Source: Paragorgia papillata (lineage: Eukaryota > Cnidaria > Anthozoa > Scleralcyonacea > Coralliidae). Taken from it: a DNA stretch of 64,000 nucleotides. This document shows positions 54,742 through 64,000 of this stretch, piece after piece. A program made the position numbers and the translations under genes. Where the stretch lies: positions 1,497,501-1,561,500 of the forward strand of contig JAWNZC010000311.1 of the NCBI GenBank assembly GCA_035771165.1, read 5' to 3'. Position 1 is the stretch's first letter. Every line of letters starts with the position of its first letter. Under the pieces are notes generated by a model. It saw only the letters and a list, made by a program, of their open reading frames with translations, made no database searches and was not told the DNA's origin.

Positions 54742-55484
54742 GGATATCGTCTTGCACGTTTCCGCAACCTTCCAGTCCTTGAATAATTTCTGCCACTTTC
54801 TTTTGGAAAACTTAACTTCACTTGCGCTGAGAATACCGAATGGGAGACGCTTAAATCGATATCTTCCAAACGGCGTGTTGAATGTGAATGTGAATGTCTG
54901 GAACTTGGCTCATCGACTGTAATCTGCCAATAGCCGTTGGATGCATCGAGTTTAGAGAAGTATTTCGCTCCCGACATTTCTGACATTACTGTTGTCATTG
55001 GGTAGTATTCTCTTTTGATTACTTTGTTGAGATCGTGGGGGTCTAGGCATATTCTCAGTTTTCCATCTGACTTTTCAACAATGACCAGCGAGCTTACACA
55101 TTCAGTCGGTTCATCCACTTCCACTATTATCTCTAGCTGTTTCATGCGGTCTAGTTCTGACTTAAGTTTGTTCTTTATCGCGTATGGAACGCGTCTCGGT
55201 GGGTGAACTACAGGAACTGCGTTTTCTTCGATCTTGATGTGATGTTGTCCGGGTAAACATCCTATCTCTCCAAATACGTCGAGACGGTTCAGATTCTCCA
55301 CTCGTTTTATCAGATTTAGCCGTTGGCAGGTCTCCAAACCTATTATTGGCGATGAATTGGTTGGCACTACGAACATCTGCACATGGCAGCTTTGTTTACT
55401 TTTCCTTTGCAAGTGAACGATACATTTTCCGATAACAGGAATTTCATTTCCATCGTAGGTCATCAGCTTTCTTTGGCTTTGCAT
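54742..55484 (-). pseudogene. Gypsy 2 reverse transcriptase, first half
   Basis: The minus frame carries the linker PVVHPPRRVPYAIKNKLKSE, ECVSSLVIVEKSDGKLRICL and YFSKLDASNGYWQITVDEPS with the first catalytic Asp. A one-base change near 54895 then shifts the frame before the LPFG region. The DDD block itself survives in the other frame up to the insertion. Confidence 0.85.
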
Positions 55485-55830
55485 AGTCGAGGTTTCTTCG
55501 GAAGAGTATTATACACGTTTTGTGGGCGGATGTTCACTTGAACGCCAGTGTCAAGCTTGTATGTGACATTAATACCGGATGTGAGAATTGGCATGGTCCA
55601 TTCTGTATCTTCATTAATGTTTCCTTCGATTGTTCCAACGAAGAACTCGCTTCTTTCTTTGCCTAGTACGTTTTCTGTCTCGACGTTGTTGATTGTTTTC
55701 GATTTGCAAACTGTGGCAAAGTGATTCCACTTTCTACAGCTGTTACACATTTTCCTGTACGCTGGGCATTTTCTTCTTTCATGCATGTATCCACAATATT
55801 GACAAGTTTTCGATTGCTCGATTTGCTTTT
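55463..55830 (-). pseudogene. Gypsy 2 nucleocapsid and protease
   Basis: Two CCHC-like knuckles: CQYCGYMHERRKC (C-x2-C-x3-H-x4-C) and CNSCRKWNHFATVC (C-x2-C-x4-H-x4-C). An aspartic protease site follows, YKLDTGVQVNI (D-T-G). A frameshift near 55470 joins it to the reverse transcriptase frame. Confidence 0.85.
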
Positions 55831-56320
55831 GTTTTTTGCGAATTAAGTTGGATTGCTCGTGTCTCGACGACGAAAATTTACAGCATCAACGTTGTCAACA
55901 GGAGGACTTGTTTGTATCTCTTCCGCTTGTTTCTTTGTCGCTTCAGCTGCCCGACAGATTGCCATTGCTTTCTCTAGCGTTAGATCAGTCTCTCTTAGTA
56001 ATCTTTCTCTGACTTTGACGTCTTGAATCCCAGCGACAATCCTATCTCTGACCAGACTGTCTCTCAGTTGCCAAATTCACAATGACGACTTCTTGACTTA
56101 AGCTCTGTGACATATTCATCAATCGTTTGTCCGCTTGTTTGATTGTATGTAAAAAAATTGAATCGAATATAAGGCAGGTTCTTCTTGGGGCCGGGGTAAA
56201 ATACTCGTCAAATTTGGCCAGCACCGGTGTTAGTTTCCTGTCGTCCCCTTCCTCTGCAAACGTGAACGTATAGTAAATGTCTCGAGCTTTCTCGCCGATT
56301 GTTGTTAGAAGTCTACTCTC
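55831..56320 (-). pseudogene. Gypsy 2 gag remnant
   Basis: The frame at 56224-56042 (KFDEYFTPAPRRT, then RLMNMSQSLSQEVV) keeps the KF-EYF-P pattern of Gypsy gag. Upstream gag is lost at about 56320. Confidence 0.6.
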
Positions 56321-56790
56321 TTAATTCGAACGATTCAAATTTCAGTCTAATCGATTGAAATTTCAATCTTTCTCAGACTGGTTTGCAGGACCAAACCTTT
56401 TCGATTGAAAGTCACTCTTTTGCTCGATTGAACAACAAACCAATCTAAAACGATTGATTTTTCAATCGATTTTCAATCGTAGTTCGACTGGAATTTAGAG
56501 TAAATTGAAAATCAATCTTTGTTTAGATTGAAATTTTCCCACTCCAATAGATTGATTATTTTTCAATCGGATAAAATTCTCAATCGTTTTTCAATCTTGT
56601 CTAGTTTGGTATGCAGGACCAAACTACTCCGATTGAAAAGCACTCTTTTTTTAGATTGAAAATTTTCAATCTAAATTAAATTGAAATTTGCAATCTATTA
56701 GAGTGGCATTACCAATCTAACAGACTGACTTTTTCAATCGCGAATAGGACTGATTCTTTCTCAATTCAATCCTTTCTCATCCTGACATCC
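56321..56790. repeat. Repeat rich in CGATTGAAA and a duplicated block
   Basis: AATCGATTGAAATTTCAATC-like text and a block with TTTGGTATGCAGGACCAAAC occurring twice (56380, 56610). It begins where Gypsy 2 gag ends, so it may be an insertion or another element. Confidence 0.6.
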
Positions 56791-56854
56791 AACAATTGAG
56801 GGACCAGGCATAATGCCTAAACAAGTCGCGATATGCAAGAGTACTATGGGGTGG

Positions 56855-57178
56855 ATGCGCACCAATGCTGGGCAATCAAAAGTTGCAGCTCATTGGAGGG
56901 ATCAAGCGCCTCATAAGACTTTCAAGCGAGCAAGTATATAGAGACACACATTGAACATAGTATATATTTACTATGTATATATATATATATACATGCCAGA
57001 ATTAAGAGAAAACGAGCCTGGTTTGGATAAAAACCCAATGCGCACCAATGCTGCATGGGCAGTTATAAAAGTTGCAGCTCATTGGAGGGATCAAGCGCCT
57101 CGTAAGACCTTCAAGCGAGCAAGTATATGCAGAGACAATTTGCATACAGTATATTTACCATGTATTTTGCATTTTTGA
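56855..57178 (+). repeat. Two copies of a 183-bp unit with a shared open frame
   Basis: ATGCGCACCAATGCTG at 56855 recurs at 57038. Each encodes KVAAHWRDQAP and KTFKRASI, but the first copy has a stop after RASI. The frame is preserved between copies, so it may be a duplicated exon; no domain recognised. Confidence 0.6.
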
Positions 57179-57288
57179 CCATGATACATAAGAAAAATTG
57201 CATGCTGGACAACCTGTTTAAACGTATACGTTTACTGTAGCTATATATATGTAACGAACATATACGTGCTCAAACTAACTGCAAGTAA

Positions 57289-59066
57289 TTACAATTTGAC
57301 ATCTCTACAAGAGGAACCAAGAGCTCTAACTGTTGGCCCTGTTTGAAATGGCTTTAATACCCCATAAATCATAGATGCCACAAACTCCCAAAATTGAGCA
57401 AGTGGTGGGGCATATTCCACGTTAAAAACATAGTGGGACTTAAAAAGCATATCCACGCTTTTGACGATATCTTCCCCACATGAAAGCATCAAACGATCCA
57501 AAACAAGAAAAAAATGTTCTGGATTTTCTTGTGGGCCTGTTGAAATGAGAAATGGTTGGGTATACCGCTCATCTTTTTCTTGAGCCGCCGCCTCAACATC
57601 AGTACCACTCTATAAATCATAACAAAAAAGCTAATTAGATGCGCGATCCCAAAATTTGCGCTTGACGTTAAAAGTGAATAAAAAAGACAAAATCATATAA
57701 GCAAAGGCGACAGTTTGTACGGCCCTAAAAAACATACAAAATCGTCGTAATGTATGTATGATCATTTAATTATTGGCCAGCTTTTCTTAACTTGTATGAG
57801 CGCTTATATGGATGAAGATTTGGCGATACGTATACGCAGTAAATTGCGTATTATATCCTAATGACCTGCTTGTAAAAAAGGCTCCTGTCTTACAATATAT
57901 ACCTGTAGAATATATACTGCGTGCACATACCGGAACATTTTGCAGAAGGTAATAAAGAGCTCCATCTCTTGTTACTGGAACACACGTTTTCCCTTATTTT
58001 CTGTTGTTGCATGACCTGTGCAACATATATGCAAGTACACGCAATGCACAAAGGTCACCTATATAATGCAATCATAAATAAACATTATGTTATTGTGTTA
58101 TATAGCACCAGAAAAATCAATTACGATTAACAACTGATTTCCTGTTGCAATGCCAATTTATGATGTTGCACCAGGATAGCAAACGATTGCAACGCAAAAA
58201 ATAACTCACAAATGTTGGACAAAAGTTTTATTCATAACAAAGTTTTTGCAACATTACGTGTAACATTCTAGAAAACAGTCCGACAACAGCTTCATGGAAG
58301 GTCAATTTGCATCGGAAAAGACGTAATCAATTATCCATAACGTTGCAGAAACCTGCGCTAGAATACAACTTCACAAACGAATTACGTCTATGTTGATGAA
58401 TTGAAGTGGTTATATAGATAACTTACTGTTTCCTTTGTTGTTGATGAGCTGTTGGACAGCTGGATAATCCTACTTGCCCAAAGCAATTATTCTATGTTTG
58501 AAGAACGGTCCCCATTTGGTAACAAAGTTGTCGCAGTTTTCCGGATACAACATTTGGAACTCCAAGTTGATCTATAAATAGATGACCACTGTATCAACAT
58601 CTATGCGGTCAAACAAACCACGCGCAATCTCGAGTCGGAAACATATATTACAACAAACTATAACTTTAATTAAGCAGTTCTAAATTTCTATAATATAGAC
58701 GTTTTAACGCCTTCACAAACTAGTTTATTTATTTGTTTATTTGCTGATTTGTTTATTTGTTTATCTATTTATATATTTTTATTCAATAACGTGACTTCTA
58801 TGTGCATTTTCATTGGTTGTTGACCGTGATCTATTAAAGGACACACGCACAGCTGACGTCAAATCACGTCAGATCACATCAGTAGACTTGTTTTTCTTTT
58901 TTCATGCCCCAGAAATTCTTCAATAAACCACTTGACTTTTATTGTATAAAACAAATAGATTACATTTCTCCGTGCGTATGTACTGTATAATTGATTACAT
59001 AAGACGTCACAGCGTGTAAAGAACACACTTTCGCACAAGGAAAAATGTAATATATTAGTTAAATAT

Positions 59067-59145
<79 letters not shown>

Positions 59146-59238
59146 TGTACTTCTTTGTGTATTTATTTATTTATGTATGTATGTATGTATGTATGTATGT
59201 GTGTATGTGTGTATGTATGTATGTATGTATGTATGTAT

Positions 59239-59269
<31 letters not shown>

Positions 59270-62200
59270 TGTACTTCTTTGTGTATTTATTTATTTATGT
59301 ATGTATGTATGTGTGTATGTATGTGTGTATGTGTGTATGTATGTATGCGTGTATGTATGTATGTATGTATTTATTTATTTATTTATTTAAAATAAATATT
59401 TATTTAAAATAAATAAAGTTAGACCTTTGATACATGAATTTACAACAGGTAAAACGTACCAGGTCTAGCATATCTTTAAATCGTGGGTACTCTGCAATAA
59501 TACTGGTAATTGTGAGTTCAGATTTCTTTATCGCAGCTCGTCTTTGCTTATGCGTAGCCTTGAAATATTCTACGTGTGTTGCCTGTTTGTCGTGGCTCGG
59601 TGGCGTATATTTCATCCAACAAATCTATAATGAATAGAAAAAAATTATCAAAGATATGTTATCGTACAGACACTTATAAACTGCGCCGCGTAAATGCGCG
59701 CACCATCATTTGTACGTATTTAGTACATAAGTGTACGTCATTTTGCTTTTGAACTCGACTTCGATATAGGTGATATTATGTTCGTGCGAAGTAGGAGGTC
59801 TGTGCAAGCCGCAAGGTTCTGCACATGCAAATTTTACTGAAATGGAATTTAATATACGTGGCCTGAGTGGGCTCGACCTACAGGCGAAATTAATCAAAGT
59901 AAAGCAGGAGTATACAAGAATGCACAAGAAAAGGTAAGATTGATGAGTTGTAATTAAAACCGTGGAAAACCGTTTCCAATGAGGGTAGTTTTTTGTTTAG
60001 CTCATTTGCATATTTGAATTAGATATGTGTAGTAAAAGTTCAACGTTTGAACACATTTACTTATACGCGTAGTATCGATTCCAACTTTGGTGAAGCCAAC
60101 GAAAGGAAATTTTTAACACAAAAATATCAATCGACATATTTTAGGGCAGATAGTACGTTATTTGCTTGGTTTGAATTACAACTGATAAATTATGATCCAT
60201 AGAGAACTGGATACGGTTTTATCACTTCCTCCCCCTTCTTTATATTATAAAAAATGATTGGCTTTCATGTTAAGCTCGGTTTCTTCGGCAAAATATTACA
60301 CCAAACAATTTGATGGTCAGTATAATTTTGGCTATATGTGCAGCGAGCTGGCCTCGTGTAGTCTTGACCCAAAGACCCCTTAAATTAATTGCTGAACCCC
60401 CCTCTCCGCGCCTATGAGTGTCAGGGTCATGCATTGCGCGCTTGTGTTAATGTTTACAAACGGGGACTTTGTTGATGATTTGCCAAAAATAGCCGCATTC
60501 TATTTTGCGTACTCGTAGTCTCGTAGACCTTACGACCTTTCTAATCTATAAACTATGTCAGATACGGAGTCAGATTCAGACTTGGACGTGGAGCGCTATG
60601 ATCCCGAAGACAATTTTAACGTCTATGGATCACCGATTCATGAATCTTCGTCCCACGAACTTGTTGGCGCTGAACAAGCAGAGCCACTTATTAGCGTTGA
60701 AGAAACTGGGCCATCAAGTCGTCAAATATGTGACCGAACTCAAGTAAGATCACGGTTCCTTACTAAATTGTTGTGCAAGTTATGTGTAAATCGAAGCGAG
60801 TCTTTTTTCACCAACCAACGGTCAAACACGTCAGGTCTCATCCTGATTCGCTTTGTTTCAGCTTCAAAATTCGGCCTTCCACGCTTCGGTGGTGAAGCAC
60901 TTGTGGAAGCCGACATATTTGAACAATATTTTTTACATTCGTAATCAAGTTTGCAACAAATAGCTACATAAATATTCATTTAAGTATATTCTCTAATTGG
61001 AAAATCACAAAGTACCAGATTTACTTAAAGGATTGCCAAGATATTGACGGATTATAAACGAACTCGCTAGTCGGCCCATAAAATGGCCGCCGCGAGCGCG
61101 CAATGCATGACTCTGACACTCATCCTTTAATACATGATAATATAATCTAACACAAAGCGGCAGGGAGAGACTAATAAAATTTTTATTGTCATGCAAATAA
61201 TTTCTTTAAATACTCATAATTATTTACTAATCAAGTAGCAGCCAGGGTGCATTCCATGTACGTCACGCCGAAGATCTTCGGCGTGAGTTTCAAAAGTGCT
61301 CGGCGTGCTGGTGCACAATCACACTGCGGTCGGCGCACATATATAGCCATACAACTATACAAGTCAGTGGGTGGTGTCGGCGCCGGCGTTCGTCTTGACC
61401 TCCCTTGGCGCAGCACCTGAACACCAGTGGCTTATCTTCGGCGTGGGGTTGACATGGAATGCACCCTGGAGTAGCAGGCTAGTTACTAATTAATTTCGCG
61501 ATGATAATGCATCTTATATTAAAGTACAGTGGAACCCCGCCTTACGGCCACCTCGTTAATACGGCCACTCCATGCAATCAAACGTCATTTAATTTTATAA
61601 TAGTCATTCCCTTTACAAATTGTGATATATGAAATGTATGATATAAGTTATACAACACCTAATAATGTGAAAGCTAGGATAATAAAACTTGACAAACAAT
61701 ACGTTATAATATCCATTAAATTGCTACATTGTTAAGTCATCGTGCTTGCACCAAGCACAATTAAATTCGGTTTCAATTAAATTTTTGTTTAGAAGTGCAA
61801 TTGTAATAAAACTGTTATGACGTCACTTGAGAGAACAGCTGTGTAATTTGATCTTGACCCCGTTAATACGGCCAAATTGTTATGGCCCCTTGGTGACCGT
61901 ATTAACGGGGTTCCACTGTACTTTTATTTTTGAATTGGGTTTTGAATTTATACCGACAAGATGCCACCCTCATCTAGATGTTGGTCAATTTTCAGGCCCT
62001 CTGGATGTTGTATCATAACTTCTTTTACATTTAAGTTCTCCAAAATTATATGGATATTAATCAAGTACAGTAATTTAAGCTGTTAATTAACAACTTTGAC
62101 AGTGTTGATTCACAGTAATTAGTTACAGTATTAAATTAATAATAATTGCATGGTTTATGCCAGTGCTTTAATTATACATGCATGTACTGTATTGATATTA

Positions 62201-62292
62201 AAAGAGTGCTATAGCAGTGTTCTAAAGAGTGAAGCCAAGGTTTTGGATAATATATATATAGTATAATATATACTAGTATAATATATATATAG

Positions 62293-62325
<33 letters not shown>

Positions 62326-63242
62326 TATACAATACCCTGGTTGCTATGCGTGTTTTTATTGGTTGTTGGCCATGATCTATTAGAGGACAGACACATGGTC
62401 ACATCAGATCACATCAACTGACTTGCTTTTTGCCTTCTTCACGCCCCAAAATCCGGCAAGAGCTTGGACAAAAACCTTTTAAATTTTTATTGTATAAAAC
62501 AAATAGATTCCATTTTTTTGTTGTCTGTTCAGTTATAGATGCACAGAAGACGTCACAACGTGGTAAGAACATCAGTGACCCACTCAACTGCGTCTCGTGG
62601 GCCACTTTTTTGTTCTTACCCCGTTGTGACGTCATCTGTGCATCTATAACTGAACAGACAACGGCAAAATGGAATCTATTTGTTAAATATATATATATAA
62701 TATATATGCTTAATAGAAAACATACAATTTTAGGCATGACCAATTGTGCAAATTTTCTTTTTTTAATGTGTTCCATAGCCCTTGCCCCATCAATAGCAGT
62801 TTTGATCTCAAGCTGATCCTACAACAATCAGATAAAGCATTATTAATTTTGTTTCTTGGATGAAAAAGCTGGCCATCTTTTATCAATTGCAAACACATAA
62901 GCTAGGTAATACGCGTAATAATTAACTGGTACATGTAACTATAGTCTAACTGTTTCTTCTTCAACTTTTGTGGTCATTCATTTCCTTTCAAATAGTTATA
63001 TATAATTATTGTTCAAATCACACTTACTGGAATCATATCGATTGTGATGGTTGGGTGTCCCATAGTTGATGCAATGTCAAATGCATGCTCTGGTGCAGAT
63101 ACTGCTGGTGATGGTTGTTTGATGGTCGGCATTTCCTTAACAAGAAGACTTAACTTTCTTCTAGCACCAAATGATGCAACCCCAATGGTTAGGAGGTCGG
63201 ATTCTGTCAGTGTAGGTAAAACAATCATGTCTACTTCATTTT
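57289..63242 (-). CDS. SAM-domain gene with SAMD3-like C-terminus, six exons seen
   Basis: Exons on the minus strand: 63242-63028 (NEVDMIVLPTLTESDLLTIG and FGARRKL, the second half of a SAM domain), 62818-62726 (DQLEIKTAIDGARAMEHI), 59624-59460 (EYFKATHKQRRAAIKKSELT, then AEYPRFKDMLDL), 58571-58427 (INLEFQMLYPENCDNFVTKW), probably 57992-57931 (VPVTRDGALYYLLQNVP) and 57609-57289 (SGTDVEAAAQE, DMLFKSHYVFNVEYAPPLAQ, stop). Phases agree at the stated junctions: 0/0, 0/0, 1/1, 0/0. The 57992 acceptor is weak. The order EYF, YPRF, LF-K-H-VF-Y is that of SAMD3-like proteins of unknown role. A TAG at 58470-58472 interrupts exon 4. Upstream exons lie beyond the window or were missed; between 62726 and 59624 more may exist. 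Confidence 0.72.
58795..59055. repeat. Foldback family, copy 2 (one arm)
   Basis: TTGTATAAAACAAATAGATTACATTT and AGACGTCACAGCGTG match copies 1 and 3. Preceded by TTGGTTGTTGACCGTGATCTATTA, as in copy 3. It lies in an intron of the SAM-domain gene. Confidence 0.75.
59056..59409. repeat. (TTTA)n and (TATG)n microsatellites
   Basis: TTTA arrays alternate with TATG/TGTG arrays. Long open frames here (MYVC..., FIYLF...) are artefacts. Confidence 0.97.
60555..60746 (+). CDS. Acidic 64-residue exon, family unknown
   Basis: ATG start MSDTESDSDLDVERYDPEDN, then HESSSHELVGAEQ and RQICDRTQ ending at a GTAAGA donor. A strongly acidic N-terminus. No domain recognised. It may be the first exon of a short gene; the next exon was not identified. 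Confidence 0.45.
60766..60918 (-). CDS. KRGRP-motif exon, family unknown
   Basis: ATG start MSASTSASPPKRGRPNFEAE, then RIRMRPDVFDRWLVKKDSLR, ending before a GTAAGG donor (HNNL|V). The KRGRP segment looks like an AT-hook, and the R-P-D-V-F-W-K pattern recurs in uncharacterised cnidarian proteins. It faces the exon at 60555-60746 across a 19-bp gap, so each would lie in an intron of the other. Confidence 0.45.
61242..61469. mobile_element. 228-bp hAT-like MITE with exact 8-bp duplication
   Basis: AGTAGCAG lies outside both ends (61234-61241 and 61470-61477). Inverted ends are CCAGGGTGCATTCCATGT and its mirror. The interior is GC-rich for this region (CTTCGGCGTG repeats). Confidence 0.9.
61527..61918. 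mobile_element. 392-bp MITE, pogo/Tigger-like
   Basis: Ends CAGTGGAACCCCG and its mirror, between TA dinucleotides at 61525-61526 and 61919-61920. Both ends continue into ...ACGGCCA or ACGGTCA. CAGTGGAACCCCG with TA targets is typical of pogo-class ends. Intronic to the SAM-domain gene. Confidence 0.9.
61919..62344. other. Intronic spacer with (TA)n
   Basis: AT-rich, with a (TA)n-like tract at about 62250-62325. No gene. Confidence 0.6.
62345..62690. repeat. Foldback family, copy 3 (complete)
   Basis: AACAAATAGATTCCATTTTT...GTCTGTTCAGTTATAGATGC is mirrored after a CTCAACTGCGTCTCGTGGGC core to TGGAATCTATTTGTT near 62683. Preceded by a flank shared with copy 2 (TTGGTTGTTGGCCATGATCTATTA). In an intron of the SAM-domain gene. 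Confidence 0.85.
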
Positions 63243-64000
63243 CTACAGATAAACCAAATAACATGACATTACTTTCAATTTTAATGAAAGTAAACATGCA
63301 TATTCTTTACATGGATGGATGGATGGATGGATTAATGGAAGCATACATGTATATAATTTTATTTGTACCTGCAGTAACAGTAACTCACATTTGTTTACAT
63401 TCACTTTGTTGATTTGTTATTTCCACAAGTTTTCTTAGAACTGGATCATCAATAATTTCTTTTCCATTTTTGCCTGTCACACTACTTTGACTTAGGATTA
63501 ACTTACATGATTGTTACTACCTTGATCATGAATGCATGGTACAAAGTTTATATTGAAAACTAATACCTGCAAAGCAGATTAGTCGGCCAATTTGAACTAA
63601 ACATGATTTGCGAATTGTTTTACTCGTAATTGAGAATGAGCTATAACTATAAACAATCCATTTCTAGCTGTCATATTTAGTTTGGAAAATGTTTTTGTTT
63701 TTACCCTACAATGATAATCTGGCAGAACATTGTGACACTGTGTGGGAACTGGTAACCAGTATAATTTTAACAGTACGGTAATCGGAAGACAGATTAATTT
63801 GCGATTATTTTGATTGATCAGCCTTAAAATAATGTAGGCTTTGAGTAATCAGCTAATTTTGGCTAATCGGCTCAATTCTCTCTCTATATAATGGGGCAGA
63901 TTGGTGAAAATCAGAGCCTTTGATGATATTAAGCGCACAACTTGGTATAATGTTAGGGTATATTACAGATATAAATACAGATATAAAATTTTTTTTACCT
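63243..64000. other. Intron or upstream spacer of the SAM-domain gene
   Basis: Contains (GGAT)n at 63313-63332. A minus frame near 63480-63390 (TGKNGKEIIDDPVLRKLVEI) could be another exon, but no splice site joins it in phase to the SAM exon. Confidence 0.4.

Larger units (their letters stand above)
50661..56320 (-). mobile_element. Gypsy LTR retrotransposon 2
   Basis: On the minus strand: gag remnant (56040-56320), double zinc knuckle and protease (55463-55830), reverse transcriptase start (54742-55484), an insertion of 1,726 bp (53009-54734), rest of RT and RNase H (51960-53001), integrase (51060-51960), polypurine tract and 3' LTR. The 5' end is lost near 56320, where another repeat begins. 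Several stops and frameshifts. Confidence 0.9.
60414..61124. repeat. 711-bp segment bounded by an inverted repeat
   Basis: ATGAGTGTCAGGGTCATGCA at the left is mirrored at 61096-61124 (TGCATGACTCTGACACTCAT) with one change, then GCGCGC. It contains two opposed open frames (60555-60746 and 60766-60918). May be a small DNA element. Confidence 0.6.

Overview
This is eukaryotic, almost certainly metazoan, non-coding-rich DNA. AT-rich spacers, GT-AG introns with consistent phases, tandem microsatellites and a dense mixture of non-LTR, Gypsy, Penelope-like and DNA transposons dominate. Secreted fucolectin (F-type lectin) modules, a SAM-domain gene with a SAMD3-like C-terminus, a Gypsy element carrying a MYND finger, and (ATT)n-embedded LINEs together suggest a cnidarian, most likely an anthozoan. 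That placement is inference from gene families; no species marker is present.

Layout. 1-4.3 kb: a duplicated minisatellite block, a 0.94-kb hAT-like element, and (CATA)n and (ATT)n arrays. 4.3-9.8 kb: three endonuclease-type (RLE) LINE copies, all abutting (ATT)n. 10.3-11.0 kb: a decayed LINE of another kind. 11.8-15.5 kb: two fucolectin-like modules, each made of two exons bounded by phase-1 introns. 15.8-17.2 kb: LINE and SINE tails. 17.3-26.5 kb: a decayed Gypsy element split by a 5,433-bp DNA transposon with 33-bp perfect terminal inverted repeats and a 9-bp target duplication. Its main gene has four exons and encodes an uncharacterised protein whose RING-H2 tail lies behind an in-frame stop. 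26.5-31.7 kb: SINE, MITE, foldback and Penelope-like relics. 31.75-35.78 kb: a 4-kb inverted-repeat element containing a 1.5-kb palindrome. 36-50 kb: mostly short non-autonomous DNA elements, several with exact 8-bp duplications, plus two fragments resembling parts of the 19-24 kb transposon gene. 50.6-56.3 kb: a second Gypsy element on the minus strand, with a 3' LTR, interrupted by a 1.7-kb LINE insertion with a 7-bp duplication. 57.3-63.2 kb: exons of a SAM-domain/SAMD3-like gene on the minus strand; small MITEs and a compact pair of opposed ORFs lie in its introns.

Only the fucolectin modules, the SAM-domain gene and the transposon-borne RING-H2 gene look like recently functional coding sequence, and two of these carry an in-frame stop. 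The clearest candidate for an undescribed system is the 18,932-24,364 transposon and its protein family. Exon models were read by eye from splice signals and phase agreement, without transcript evidence.
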